From Actinomycetota bacterium (GTDB lineage Bacteria; Actinomycetota; Thermoleophilia; Solirubrobacterales; Solirubrobacteraceae): 10,359 nucleotides of DNA. Position numbers and translations under genes: made by a program. The stretch lies in assembly GCA_009699565.1 (NCBI GenBank), contig WLNX01000044.1, positions 1 through 10,359 of the forward strand, given 5' to 3'. Under the pieces are notes generated by a model, which saw only the letters and a program-made list of their open reading frames with translations, searched no databases and had not been told where the DNA came from. The number at the start of each line of letters is the position of its first letter. The stretch's first letter is position 1. This document shows positions 1 to 6,097 of the stretch, one piece after another.

Positions 1-1
1 C

Positions 2-127
2 CCCACGGGAGTTCAGATCGCGGGGCGAACCTATGAGGATGAAACCGTCTTCCGGATCGGTGCAGCCTTGGAGCGGGTGCGGCCTTGGCTGGACTCGCCG
101 GCCGGCAGACCGTCCGCAATCTACTGA
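2..127 (+). CDS. Amidase / GatA-family protein, C-terminal end only
   Basis: An open frame enters from the left edge and ends at a TGA at 125-127, giving 41 visible residues. They start PTGVQIAGRTYEDETVFRIG and continue into AALERVRPWLDSP. This matches the usual C-terminal end of amidase-signature enzymes: the P-x-G-V-Q-I-x-G-R strand, a short acidic stretch, then a helix ending in PW. The family hydrolyses amide bonds through a Ser-cisSer-Lys triad, and GatA uses the same fold in glutamyl-tRNA(Gln) amidotransferase. The catalytic part lies outside the window, so a general amidase cannot be separated from GatA. It converges on the RNase HI-like gene, with 43 nt between the two stops and no clear terminator hairpin. 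Family assignment is from the tail motif only. Confidence 0.72.
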   Translation, partial: PTGVQIAGRTYEDETVFRIGAALERVRPWLDSPAGRPSAIY

Positions 128-170
128 ACCAGACTCCGCCCAAGCGAGCGCGCGAACCGGCGAACAGTTC

Positions 171-575
171 TTAGAGCGAGCCTGCGTCAAGCGTCTGGTT
201 CACCAGCAGATCGGCCTCTACGTTCTGCTCGCGGCGCACGCAGCGAATCGACCATGAATCGAACTCCCCCAGAGCCTGCTTGGCCTCGGCGAAGAGAGGC
301 TTCATGTCGACGTGCTTGACCTTGTATCGGCCGTTCAGCTGATGAGCGATCAGCTCGGAATCGTTGACCAGTTCGAGTTCGGTCGCCCCGAGCTCCTTGG
401 CGAGCGCCGCCCCGATCAGAACGGCCCGGTATTCGGCGACATTATTGGTCGCATCTCCAATCAGCTCGCCCCTTTCGCCAACGATCTCCCCGTCCGAGTC
501 GGACGCGACCGCCGCAGCCGCGGCGGGACCTGGGTTGCCGCGTGAGCCCCCATCGACATGTACGGTCAGCTTCAC
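171..575 (-). CDS. rnhA: RNase HI-like ribonuclease, stand-alone
   Basis: A 134-residue protein with the whole RNase HI fold. RNase HI cuts the RNA strand of RNA:DNA hybrids in the cytoplasm (R-loops, Okazaki primers). The opening MKLTVHVDGGSRGNPGPA carries the first catalytic Asp (D8). E48 sits in TNNVAEYRA, D72 in LVNDSELI, and D122 in EQNVEADLLVN, completing the DEDD set. Length fits the compact bacterial/archaeal RNase HI-like type lacking the basic handle of the E. coli enzyme. Some actinobacterial relatives are fused to a C-terminal acid-phosphatase domain; this one stops after the RNase H domain. The start is GTG, overlapping the TGA of the upstream zinc-finger gene as GTGA (572-575), so translation is probably coupled. 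No good Shine-Dalgarno sequence is visible. The stop is TAA. The gene symbol is by family; the exact subtype is not certain. Confidence 0.9.
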   Translation of the reverse strand: MKLTVHVDGGSRGNPGPAAAAAVASDSDGEIVGERGELIGDATNNVAEYRAVLIGAALAKELGATELELVNDSELIAHQLNGRYKVKHVDMKPLFAEAKQALGEFDSWSIRCVRREQNVEADLLVNQTLDAGSL

Positions 576-1339
576 TGTGACTCGACCGCCGAGTGGAGTC
601 TGCCCTGCGAATCAGCGACAGCGTTGGGGACGCGATCCCGCTCTTCAAGTTCCTCCAGTTCCGATCCCTGATCTATGAGACGGGCTCCGGCTCCTTCGTC
701 CGCCAGATCGACCTCGTAGCGATACCAGGACAGGTCCCAGGCGACGATCACGGAGACGATGCTGCCCTCGCGCACCGATGGCCGCACGCTGACTACCGGG
801 GCGCCGAGCGTCCGTGCGAGGCTGGCCACGGTCCGAGGATGCGGGCCTGCGTTGAAGACACCAAGGGCTCGGGCGCCTTTCATGTCGGCGTGCGTTGGAA
901 CTGCCCGCACGGCACGCTCGTTTACCTCTAGCTGAGGACTTGGCGGCAGATCAAACTCGCTGCGCTCCTGCGTGCCGGGCTGATCTGCGACGGCGTCTTC
1001 ATCGATCGCCGCCAGCTCATCTGTCTCGCCGATCAGCGACTCGGCTTCGGGCGGGACGAGAAGTTCGGCTTCTTCCGGCTCGCGGCGGCGAGTAATGCGG
1101 CTGGCCAGCGACCGTGAAGGCATCCGCATGTTCCAACCCACTCGGCCGCTTGCTGGAGCCTGGTCGCCCGACTCGCGCATCCAACCCTGCTGCGTTGCCC
1201 TCTGGGTGCATAGTTCGCAGACGATTCGACGCTGACCGCCGTGGAGAAAGACGTCGTGGCGCTCGCCGCTGAGCAGATTGCGGTGACAGACATCGCACAG
1301 TTCCGGTTCGCGGATGGTCGATATTTGACGGACATTCAC
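572..1339 (-). CDS. Unrecognised protein with N-terminal CxxC...CxxC zinc-finger-like motif
   Basis: I do not recognise this protein. The frame stays open upstream into xerC, but I place the start at a GTG at 1337-1339, which gives 255 residues and a 47-nt gap after xerC. No ribosome site is strong, so the start is tentative, but it must precede the cysteines. Residues 1-60 hold C15-x2-C18 and C41-x2-C44, spaced as in a four-Cys treble-clef or zinc-ribbon site. Residues about 70-130 are a low-complexity linker, first Arg-rich, then strongly acidic (many E and D, PP pairs). Residues about 130-215 look like a compact alpha/beta domain containing FNAGPHPRTVASLARTLGAP followed by beta-strand-like segments with WDLSWYRYEVDL. 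The last 40 residues are charged and probably disordered. There is no signal peptide or membrane segment, so it is probably cytoplasmic. It is translationally coupled to the RNase HI-like gene (GTGA overlap), which suggests a nucleic-acid role by inference only. Confidence 0.72.
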   Translation of the reverse strand: MNVRQISTIREPELCDVCHRNLLSGERHDVFLHGGQRRIVCELCTQRATQQGWMRESGDQAPASGRVGWNMRMPSRSLASRITRRREPEEAELLVPPEAESLIGETDELAAIDEDAVADQPGTQERSEFDLPPSPQLEVNERAVRAVPTHADMKGARALGVFNAGPHPRTVASLARTLGAPVVSVRPSVREGSIVSVIVAWDLSWYRYEVDLADEGAGARLIDQGSELEELEERDRVPNAVADSQGRLHSAVESQ

Positions 1340-1386
1340 GATCAGGGACGGTAGCGCGGCATTGCCGATACGGCGAGGGCCTCCGC

Positions 1387-2322
1387 TCAAGCTCGCGGGT
1401 GGCTGCTGCTGTAGGCGCTCCGCAATCGGGCTGCCTCGACACGCGTGTAGATCTGCGTGCTTGAAAGATGCTCGTGTCCAAGGAGCTCTTGAATCGCGCG
1501 CAGGTCTGCGCCGCCATCGAGCAGATGAGTGGCGAACGAGTGGCGCAGCGCATGCGGGTGGACTCGCCCGGGCAGCTCCGCAGCGCGAGCCCACAACCGC
1601 AGCCGCCTGCGCACATCCGAGCTCTGCAGCCGGCGCCCAGACTTTGACAGGAAGAGCGCTGATTCCTCGCGGCCGCTCGTGAGAGCAGGCCGCGCACGTT
1701 CGAGGTAGGAAGCAAGCGCGAGGCGCGTGTACTCGCCAAGCGGAACAATCCTCGTCTTTGAACCCTTGCCCTCAACGCGAATCTGCTCCTCGTCGAAGTC
1801 AATCGAATCGACGCTTGCGCTAACGAGCTCCTCGGCTCTCAGCCCCGACCCGTAGGCGAGCTCTATTAGGGCGCGATCCCTGACCTCCAATGCGGTGCTG
1901 GCGGGGATGCGGTCTAGCAGTGCCGCGAGCTCGCTGCGCTTGAGCACCCGTGGCAGCTTTGCCGCGGCCTTCGGGGCGGTGACCAGCTCAGCAGGGTTCT
2001 GTTCGACGAGCCCGTGTTCGAGCAGCGTCCTGAAGCAGGCCCGCAGCGCCGCCAACTTTCGGGCGATGCTCGCCGGAGCGAGCTCTCGCTCGCTGCATGA
2101 GGCGGCATAACGTCTGAGCTGGCGCGCGTCTACCTCAATCGGTTCGAGCCCGATGTCCATCGCCCAACGCGCAAACTGGCTGAGATCGCTGGCGTACGCG
2201 CGCGCGGTTTGCTGGGCGCTGCCCCGCCGGTGGAGGTCGTCGGCGACCAACTCCAGGGCCTGCGTCCAACCCGCGCTGAGCGGCGGGATCGTATCCTCGG
2301 TGGCTATGGCGCTCTTCTTCAT
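1387..2322 (-). CDS. Site-specific tyrosine recombinase, XerC/XerD type
   Basis: A 311-residue integrase-family recombinase with the usual two domains. Residues about 18-105 are the SAM-like core-binding domain (AYASDLSQFARWA). Residues about 120-305 are the catalytic domain. All active-site residues are present: R162 (GSGLRAEEL), K186 (EGKGSKTR), H257 and R260 (HPHALRHSFATHLL), H283 (LLGH) and nucleophile Y292 (SSTQIYTRV). The family resolves chromosome dimers at dif with FtsK at division. The protein ends soon after the tyrosine, as Xer proteins do, and lacks phage-integrase extensions, so a housekeeping role is likely. XerC cannot be separated from XerD by eye. The start is ATG at 2322, without an obvious Shine-Dalgarno sequence. 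Xer genes often follow dprA in bacteria; here ilvD, a HAD gene and an L,D-transpeptidase gene lie between. The zinc-finger gene follows 47 nt downstream, so they may share a transcript. Confidence 0.92.
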   Translation of the reverse strand: MKKSAIATEDTIPPLSAGWTQALELVADDLHRRGSAQQTARAYASDLSQFARWAMDIGLEPIEVDARQLRRYAASCSERELAPASIARKLAALRACFRTLLEHGLVEQNPAELVTAPKAAAKLPRVLKRSELAALLDRIPASTALEVRDRALIELAYGSGLRAEELVSASVDSIDFDEEQIRVEGKGSKTRIVPLGEYTRLALASYLERARPALTSGREESALFLSKSGRRLQSSDVRRRLRLWARAAELPGRVHPHALRHSFATHLLDGGADLRAIQELLGHEHLSSTQIYTRVEAARLRSAYSSSHPRA

Positions 2323-2608
2323 AAATACAGAGTCCGGTCAGGCCTCAACTGCGGCAGGTCTCGACGCCGACGGTATCTGCACCCTGGGCGAAGATCCGCC
2401 ACGGCCTTGGCACAAGCTCCAAGGGTCGAGTGACGCCACCACTATGTGGTACGCCGTCATGCGCAAGCGGGAGAAGGGAATAGTTCTTGGATCGTTGGTC
2501 TTTCGCCAGAGCGACCACCATGCCCTTCTCTGTGAACAGGGCTGGGAAGAAATTCCCTTGGCCGAGATACGCGGTCGCGAAAGCGACCGGGGGCCGTCTC
2601 CGATCTAA
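2307..2608 (+). CDS. Doubtful small hypothetical protein (100 aa)
   Basis: A plus-strand frame from ATG 2307 to TAA 2608, predicted 100 residues beginning MALFFINTESGQ and containing MWYAVMRKREKGIVLGSLVF and CEQGWEEIPLAEIRG. I recognise no family. For: by hand about two thirds of third codon positions are G or C, broadly in line with the window; composition is protein-like, with alternating hydrophobic strands and charged turns; and it fills the gap between two minus-strand genes almost exactly. Against: it overlaps the xerC start head to head by 16 nt and the transpeptidase stop tail to tail by 4 nt, it has only a weak GGTGG upstream, and its 3' end contains a perfect hairpin better explained as a transcript end. 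A shorter form could begin at the internal ATG of MWYAV. The alternative is plain intergenic DNA carrying the xerC promoter; I see no convincing promoter there. Confidence 0.33.
2572..2589 (-). terminator. Strong hairpin downstream of the L,D-transpeptidase gene
   Basis: A perfect inverted repeat: CGGTCGC, loop GAAA, GCGACCG on the plus strand, a 7-bp GC-rich stem. It begins 15 nt past the transpeptidase stop in its direction of transcription. On the minus-strand RNA the loop reads UUUC and no U-run follows, so it would be a U-less terminator or a 3'-end-protecting stem. On a plus-strand RNA the loop would be a stable GNRA (GAAA) tetraloop. It also lies within the last codons of the doubtful plus-strand ORF. 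Confidence 0.42.
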
Positions 2609-3642
2609 GCGATGAAGACTGGCGTCCCAACGCTGACGCGGTCATAGAGGTCAATCACGTCAGGGACTGCCATTCGTACGCACCCGTGGGAGGCGGCCGA
2701 TCCCAGAGAGCCCGGATCGCCGGTTCCATGAATCCCCGCCCCGGCAGCGATTCCCATCCAGCGCGCTTTAATCGGGTTGGTCGGTCCGGGTGGAATTGAC
2801 TTGCCGGCCAGATCTCCCGCCCAGTCGCTGTTTGGTACGTGCCAGACAGGGTCGACCTGCTTGTCTTGGATTGAATAGAGACCAGCGGGGGTTTCCAACC
2901 CCGCCTGCCCGACGGCGATCGTGTAGGTCTTCACCGGCTTGAGGTCCTTGAACAACGTCAGCTTGAAGTTGGACCGATCAACGGTGATGAGGACGGGGTA
3001 CTTTGACGCCAGCTGGCCGGTAGTGATCTTCGGCTTGATCACCTTGACCGTCGCGGGCACGACATGGCTTGCTCCCGGCGTAGTCAGAGCCTCTTTGATC
3101 GCGCGTCTGAGCTGCGGCCTGCGAACGGCAACGCCGCGCTGGGATGGAACCGGGGCCACCGCGGTGACGGTGAAGCTCAGAGCGGCATCCTTGGCCTTTC
3201 GGTCAACGTCCTTGGCTACCTCGTTGACCAGATCGTTGACGGCTGGCCGCGAGTACTGAACTTCCGGGGTTACGGTTGCGTCAACCGATGTACCGGACAG
3301 CTTGCGGTACGCGCGAACAACGAAGTTCGCCTGATTGCTCTTCGCGAGCGCCGCGTCGACGCTTCCGTCGATGTTGACGGCAACCTTTGACTGCCCAGGC
3401 CCCATTCTCCACTCGCGCGTCCCGCGGGTCACCGTGACCGGTGTTTCGAGCTCGCCAAGCAGATCCTGCTGGAGCTTCGCCTTGGCCTGCTGCGCACTAA
3501 GTCCGCCGACGTCGACCGACCCGACCTTTACGCCGTCGGCGATCGTCTGCGATGTCGCACTGTCATACGCGAGCGCTCCGCCAACGAGCAGGACGAGGAA
3601 TGCGACGAACGTGACCAGTGGAATTGCATACTTGCGTGGCAT
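2605..3642 (-). CDS. Membrane-anchored L,D-transpeptidase (YkuD domain)
   Basis: A 345-residue cell-wall enzyme that makes 3-3 cross-links in peptidoglycan, or attaches proteins to it, outside the membrane. Residues about 5-26 form one hydrophobic helix after a short basic start (MPRK), without a clear cleavage site or lipobox, so a signal anchor is likely. Residues about 35-210 resemble the VanW/PG-binding-4 type domain that precedes YkuD domains in Gram-positive L,D-transpeptidases (VKVGSVDVGGLSAQQAKAKL near the start). Residues about 218-345 are the YkuD catalytic domain, with H305 (GIHGTG) and the SHGCVRM signature giving H319, catalytic C321 and R323. The protein ends soon after the motif, as usual. 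The start is ATG; the upstream AGGG is a modest ribosome site. It follows the ilvD-HAD pair with an 89-nt gap holding hairpins, so it may have its own promoter. Its exact role in the wall cannot be read from sequence. Confidence 0.92.
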   Translation of the reverse strand: MPRKYAIPLVTFVAFLVLLVGGALAYDSATSQTIADGVKVGSVDVGGLSAQQAKAKLQQDLLGELETPVTVTRGTREWRMGPGQSKVAVNIDGSVDAALAKSNQANFVVRAYRKLSGTSVDATVTPEVQYSRPAVNDLVNEVAKDVDRKAKDAALSFTVTAVAPVPSQRGVAVRRPQLRRAIKEALTTPGASHVVPATVKVIKPKITTGQLASKYPVLITVDRSNFKLTLFKDLKPVKTYTIAVGQAGLETPAGLYSIQDKQVDPVWHVPNSDWAGDLAGKSIPPGPTNPIKARWMGIAAGAGIHGTGDPGSLGSAASHGCVRMAVPDVIDLYDRVSVGTPVFIA

Positions 3643-3659
3643 CAGATCGCCCTGTGTTC

Positions 3660-3698
3660 AAGATAGGGGCCGCCGGCTGACGGCGCGCTGATTATCTT
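3660..3698. promoter_or_regulatory. Nested inverted repeat upstream of the L,D-transpeptidase gene
   Basis: Outer arms AAGATA (3660-3665) and TATCTT (3693-3698) are exact reverse complements. Inside them lies a 5-bp stem CGCCG (3671-3675) / CGGCG (3681-3685) with a 5-base loop. It begins 17 bases upstream of the transpeptidase ATG. On the minus strand the arm nearest the gene reads TATCTT and could act as a -10 element, though no matching -35 is visible. It could instead be an operator or part of a terminator for the ilvD-HAD transcript. Confidence 0.3.
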
Positions 3699-3714
3699 CG
3701 CCGCGCCGGGCGTT

Positions 3715-3729
3715 CTCCCTTCCCGGGAG
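3715..3729 (-). terminator. Weak hairpin just after the HAD phosphatase stop
   Basis: CTCCC (3715-3719) and GGGAG (3725-3729) pair around a 5-base loop, two bases past the HAD-gene TAG. The stem is short and no U-run follows on the minus strand, so termination here is only a possibility. Confidence 0.18.
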
Positions 3730-3731
3730 TG

Positions 3732-4286
3732 CTAACCGGCGAGGATCGGTTCGAGCAGAAGGCCCAGCCCAGCCCAATCGTCGGCGCTCGTGATGCTCGC
3801 CGAGTTGCAGACCTCGGCATTCCACGGATGGAGGATCGTGGCGCCCAGAATCCCCTCGGAAAGAGCACTCTGCAGGTTCACGGGACTGTCGTCTACGAGC
3901 AGATCGATGCCGAGCTCGCGGCAGCGTGTGATCTTGTCGTACGAGCAGTAGAGCTCGTCGTACTGGAGGCCAATTGAGTCGAGCCAGCGCTCAGTCGGGG
4001 CGGCGGCCGCGACGTCGCGGTGGCTCGTGATGTGGATGAAGTGACCATCCCGGGCCCAGCCGTTGACCACTTCGACCGCTCCTGGGTACGGCTCGGCGGC
4101 GCTGATCCATTCCTCACTGTGCGTCTCGGCGATTGTCTCGGCAATCTGTTCGTTCTCGAGCTGCCTGATGCCCCACGTCTTCTGCATCTCATAGGGCAGT
4201 TCGACTCCGTAACGGCGCCGCACCACCTCGGCCAGCTGCTCCCAATAGTGGTGGAGGGTCGAATCGATGTCGATTGCGATCCGCAT
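3732..4286 (-). CDS. HAD-family phosphatase, 5'-nucleotidase (NT5C)-like
   Basis: A 184-residue cytosolic HAD-superfamily hydrolase. Motif I is MRIAIDIDSTLHHYW: D6 is the nucleophile and D8 the acid/base. Motif II is T87/S88 in HITSHRD. K118 in SYDKITRC is a plausible motif III lysine. Motif IV is D132-D133 in LLVDDSPVNL, which binds Mg2+. The cap is a small helical insert between motifs I and II (about residues 15-80). The DIDST start and ITSHR motif resemble the deoxyribonucleotide 5'-nucleotidase (NT5C) group, but the substrate cannot be read from sequence. The ATG lies 9 nt after the ilvD stop, with no ribosome site between them, so it probably relies on translation from ilvD. A role in branched-chain amino acid synthesis is not implied; it may only be a passenger in the operon. 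Confidence 0.83.
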   Translation of the reverse strand: MRIAIDIDSTLHHYWEQLAEVVRRRYGVELPYEMQKTWGIRQLENEQIAETIAETHSEEWISAAEPYPGAVEVVNGWARDGHFIHITSHRDVAAAAPTERWLDSIGLQYDELYCSYDKITRCRELGIDLLVDDSPVNLQSALSEGILGATILHPWNAEVCNSASITSADDWAGLGLLLEPILAG

Positions 4287-4295
4287 CGCGCGCGA

Positions 4296-5996
4296 TCAGA
4301 TCTTCCCGTCAACAAGCGTGACGGCGCCTTCGGAAGCGCTGCCAACCTGGTCGGCGTACTTCGCGAGCACCCCGGTGCGATCGGGGTTCGCTGGAGGCAC
4401 GTAGGCCGCGACGCGCTCGTCGATCTCGGCGACGGTCAGGTCGACGTCGATGCTGCGCTTGTCGACATCGATCGTGACGCTGTCGCCGTCGCGGACGGCG
4501 GCGATCGGCCCACCGCGGAACGCTTCTGGTGCCACGTGCCCAGCCATGAAGCCGTAGGTCGCGCCGGAGAAGCGCCCGTCCGTTAGCAGCGCCACGTCCT
4601 CGCCAAGCCCAGCCCCGTTGATCGCTGCCGTCACTGCCAGCATCTCGCGCATTCCTGGTCCGCCCGCCGGTCCTTCGTTGCGGATGATGACGACGTCACC
4701 CTTCTCAATCTGTCCGCTGGTGACCGCTTCCATTGCCAGCTCCTCGCTCTCAAAGACGCGGGCCGGGCCCTGATGGTGGCGACGCTCGTGGCCGACCAGC
4801 TTGACCACGCACCCCTCCGGAGCAATGTTTCCGCGCAGGATCGCGAGACCGCCCGATGCCTTGACGGGATCAGACAGGGGCCTGACGACCTTCTGGCCCT
4901 CCGCCTCGGTTGCCCTCGCTGCCTCCTCGCCGATCGTCTTCCCCGTGACCGTCGGCGCGTCCTCGTGAAGCAAACCGGCCTCGAGCAGTCTGTTGGCAAC
5001 AAGCGGCACTCCGCCGGCCCTGTAGAGGTCAACTGCGACGTACTTGCCTCCTGGCTTCAGGTCGCAGAGCAGCGGGGTTGCCTCGCTGATGCGGTCGAAA
5101 TCGTCAATGTCGAGCTCGACCTTTGCCTCCCGCGCCAAAGCGAGCAGGTGGAGCACTGCGTTTGTGGATCCTCCGCTAGCCGCAACTCCGGCGATCGCGT
5201 TCTCGATCGACTTGCGTGTGATCAGGTCGCTCGGCTTTACGCCCCGGCGCAGCACATCCATCACCAGCTCGCCAATCTGGAAGGCAACGTCGGCCTTCGT
5301 CGTGTCCTGGGCCGGGACCATCGCCGAGCCCATCGGCGAGATCCCCATGATCTCGTAGGCCATCGCCATCGTGTTGGCCGTGAACTGACCACCGCAGGCT
5401 CCGGCTCCGGGGCTGGCGACCCCTTCCAACTCATGCAGGTCTTCATCGCTCATCTTGCCTGCTGCATTGGCCCCGACAGCTTCGAAGACATCCTGGATCG
5501 TCACATCCCTGCCTTGGAAGCGCCCGGGCGGGATCGACCCGCCGTAGAGCATCACTGAGGGGACGTCGAGCCGCGCCAGCGCCATCACCGTTCCGGGAAT
5601 TGTCTTGTCGCAGCCGGAAAGTGCGACGACACCGTCAAAGAGGTGTCCGCGGCCAACAAGTTCGATCGAATCGGCAATCACCTCGCGTGAGACGAGCGAG
5701 GTCTTCATGCCAGGCGTGCCCATCGTTATGCCGTCGGAGATTGCGATCGTGTTCAGCTCCATCGGCGTACCGCCAGCCGCGCGGATGCCTTCTTTGACCT
5801 TCGCCGAGAGCGCGCGCAAGTGAAAGTTGCAGGGCATCGTTTCGATCCAAGTCGACGCGACTCCGATGATCGGCTTTGCGAGCGCCTCGTCGTCGTAGCC
5901 GATCCCCTTTAGATAGGCGCGCGCGGCAGCCCTCCCGGGACCTTCGGTCAGCGCTGCACTGCGGTGCTTCATGTCAAAGGTCGTTGAATCAGTCAT
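4296..5996 (-). CDS. ilvD: Dihydroxy-acid dehydratase
   Basis: A 566-residue Fe-S enzyme that dehydrates 2,3-dihydroxyisovalerate and 2,3-dihydroxy-3-methylvalerate to the keto acids that precede valine, leucine, isoleucine and pantothenate. Cluster ligands are visible as C56 (MPCNFHL), C129 (LSGCDKTIPG, with D130 and K131 beside it) and C201 (GAGACGGQFTANTMA). D88 in ISDGITMGTPGM is a metal-site residue. The C-terminal domain carries DGRFSGATYGFMAGHVAPEA, with the catalytic serine, and ends TGVLAKYADQVGSASEGAVT. Length matches the family. I chose ATG 5996 over a TTG at 6050, because the extra 18 residues are not family-like and residue spacing to C56 fits; an internal ATG at 5972 is also possible. 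No clear Shine-Dalgarno sequence is seen. The gene lies 101 nt after dprA and 9 nt before the HAD gene. ilvB, ilvN and ilvC are not in the window, so it stands apart from its pathway genes. Confidence 0.97.
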   Translation of the reverse strand: MTDSTTFDMKHRSAALTEGPGRAAARAYLKGIGYDDEALAKPIIGVASTWIETMPCNFHLRALSAKVKEGIRAAGGTPMELNTIAISDGITMGTPGMKTSLVSREVIADSIELVGRGHLFDGVVALSGCDKTIPGTVMALARLDVPSVMLYGGSIPPGRFQGRDVTIQDVFEAVGANAAGKMSDEDLHELEGVASPGAGACGGQFTANTMAMAYEIMGISPMGSAMVPAQDTTKADVAFQIGELVMDVLRRGVKPSDLITRKSIENAIAGVAASGGSTNAVLHLLALAREAKVELDIDDFDRISEATPLLCDLKPGGKYVAVDLYRAGGVPLVANRLLEAGLLHEDAPTVTGKTIGEEAARATEAEGQKVVRPLSDPVKASGGLAILRGNIAPEGCVVKLVGHERRHHQGPARVFESEELAMEAVTSGQIEKGDVVIIRNEGPAGGPGMREMLAVTAAINGAGLGEDVALLTDGRFSGATYGFMAGHVAPEAFRGGPIAAVRDGDSVTIDVDKRSIDVDLTVAEIDERVAAYVPPANPDRTGVLAKYADQVGSASEGAVTLVDGKI

Positions 5997-6052
5997 CGGC
6001 AGGTCACTCGATCGGTTGGCTTGATGGACCCAGCGGCGAGGCTGGAGCAACG

Positions 6053-6058
6053 ATTATG
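6053..6058 (-). promoter_or_regulatory. ilvD: Possible -10 element for ilvD
   Basis: The minus strand reads CATAAT, five of six matches to TATAAT, placing a transcript start about 50 nt before the ilvD ATG. No credible -35 hexamer lies 16-18 nt upstream, so this is weak. Confidence 0.2.
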
Positions 6059-6070
6059 CCAGCAGGCAGG

Positions 6071-6088
6071 AAACTACCCGTCCACGGG
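6071..6088 (-). terminator. Possible weak terminator after dprA
   Basis: On the minus strand, starting 9 nt past the dprA TGA, CCCG-TGGA-CGGG forms a 4-bp GC stem (5 bp with a G-U pair) followed by TAGTTT. It has a terminator-like layout but is short. If active, it would separate comM-dprA from ilvD. Confidence 0.25.
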
Positions 6089-6097
6089 CCTCCGCAA

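Noticed and set aside
33..257. 74-codon plus-strand frame at the left edge
   Set aside because: The neighbouring frame carries the amidase tail ending at 127, and the rest is antisense to the RNase HI-like gene.
1340..1594. N-terminal extension of the zinc-finger gene up to 1594
   Set aside because: The added residues overlap the xerC catalytic region and look like a shadow translation. The protein-like part begins near GTG 1339.
1017..1802. 261-codon minus-strand frame overlapping xerC and the zinc-finger gene
   Set aside because: It is out of frame with the recombinase active-site motifs and is Arg/Ser-rich without protein-like patterning, so it is a shadow frame.
2323..2345. TTGAGG...TATTTA promoter-like pair before xerC on the minus strand
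   Set aside because: The spacer would be only 15 nt, and the -10 would overlap the ATG, putting the transcript start inside the gene.
5997..6097. Attenuator or riboswitch leader before ilvD
   Set aside because: No leader peptide rich in Leu, Val or Ile codons and no paired terminator/antiterminator stems were found in the 101-nt gap.
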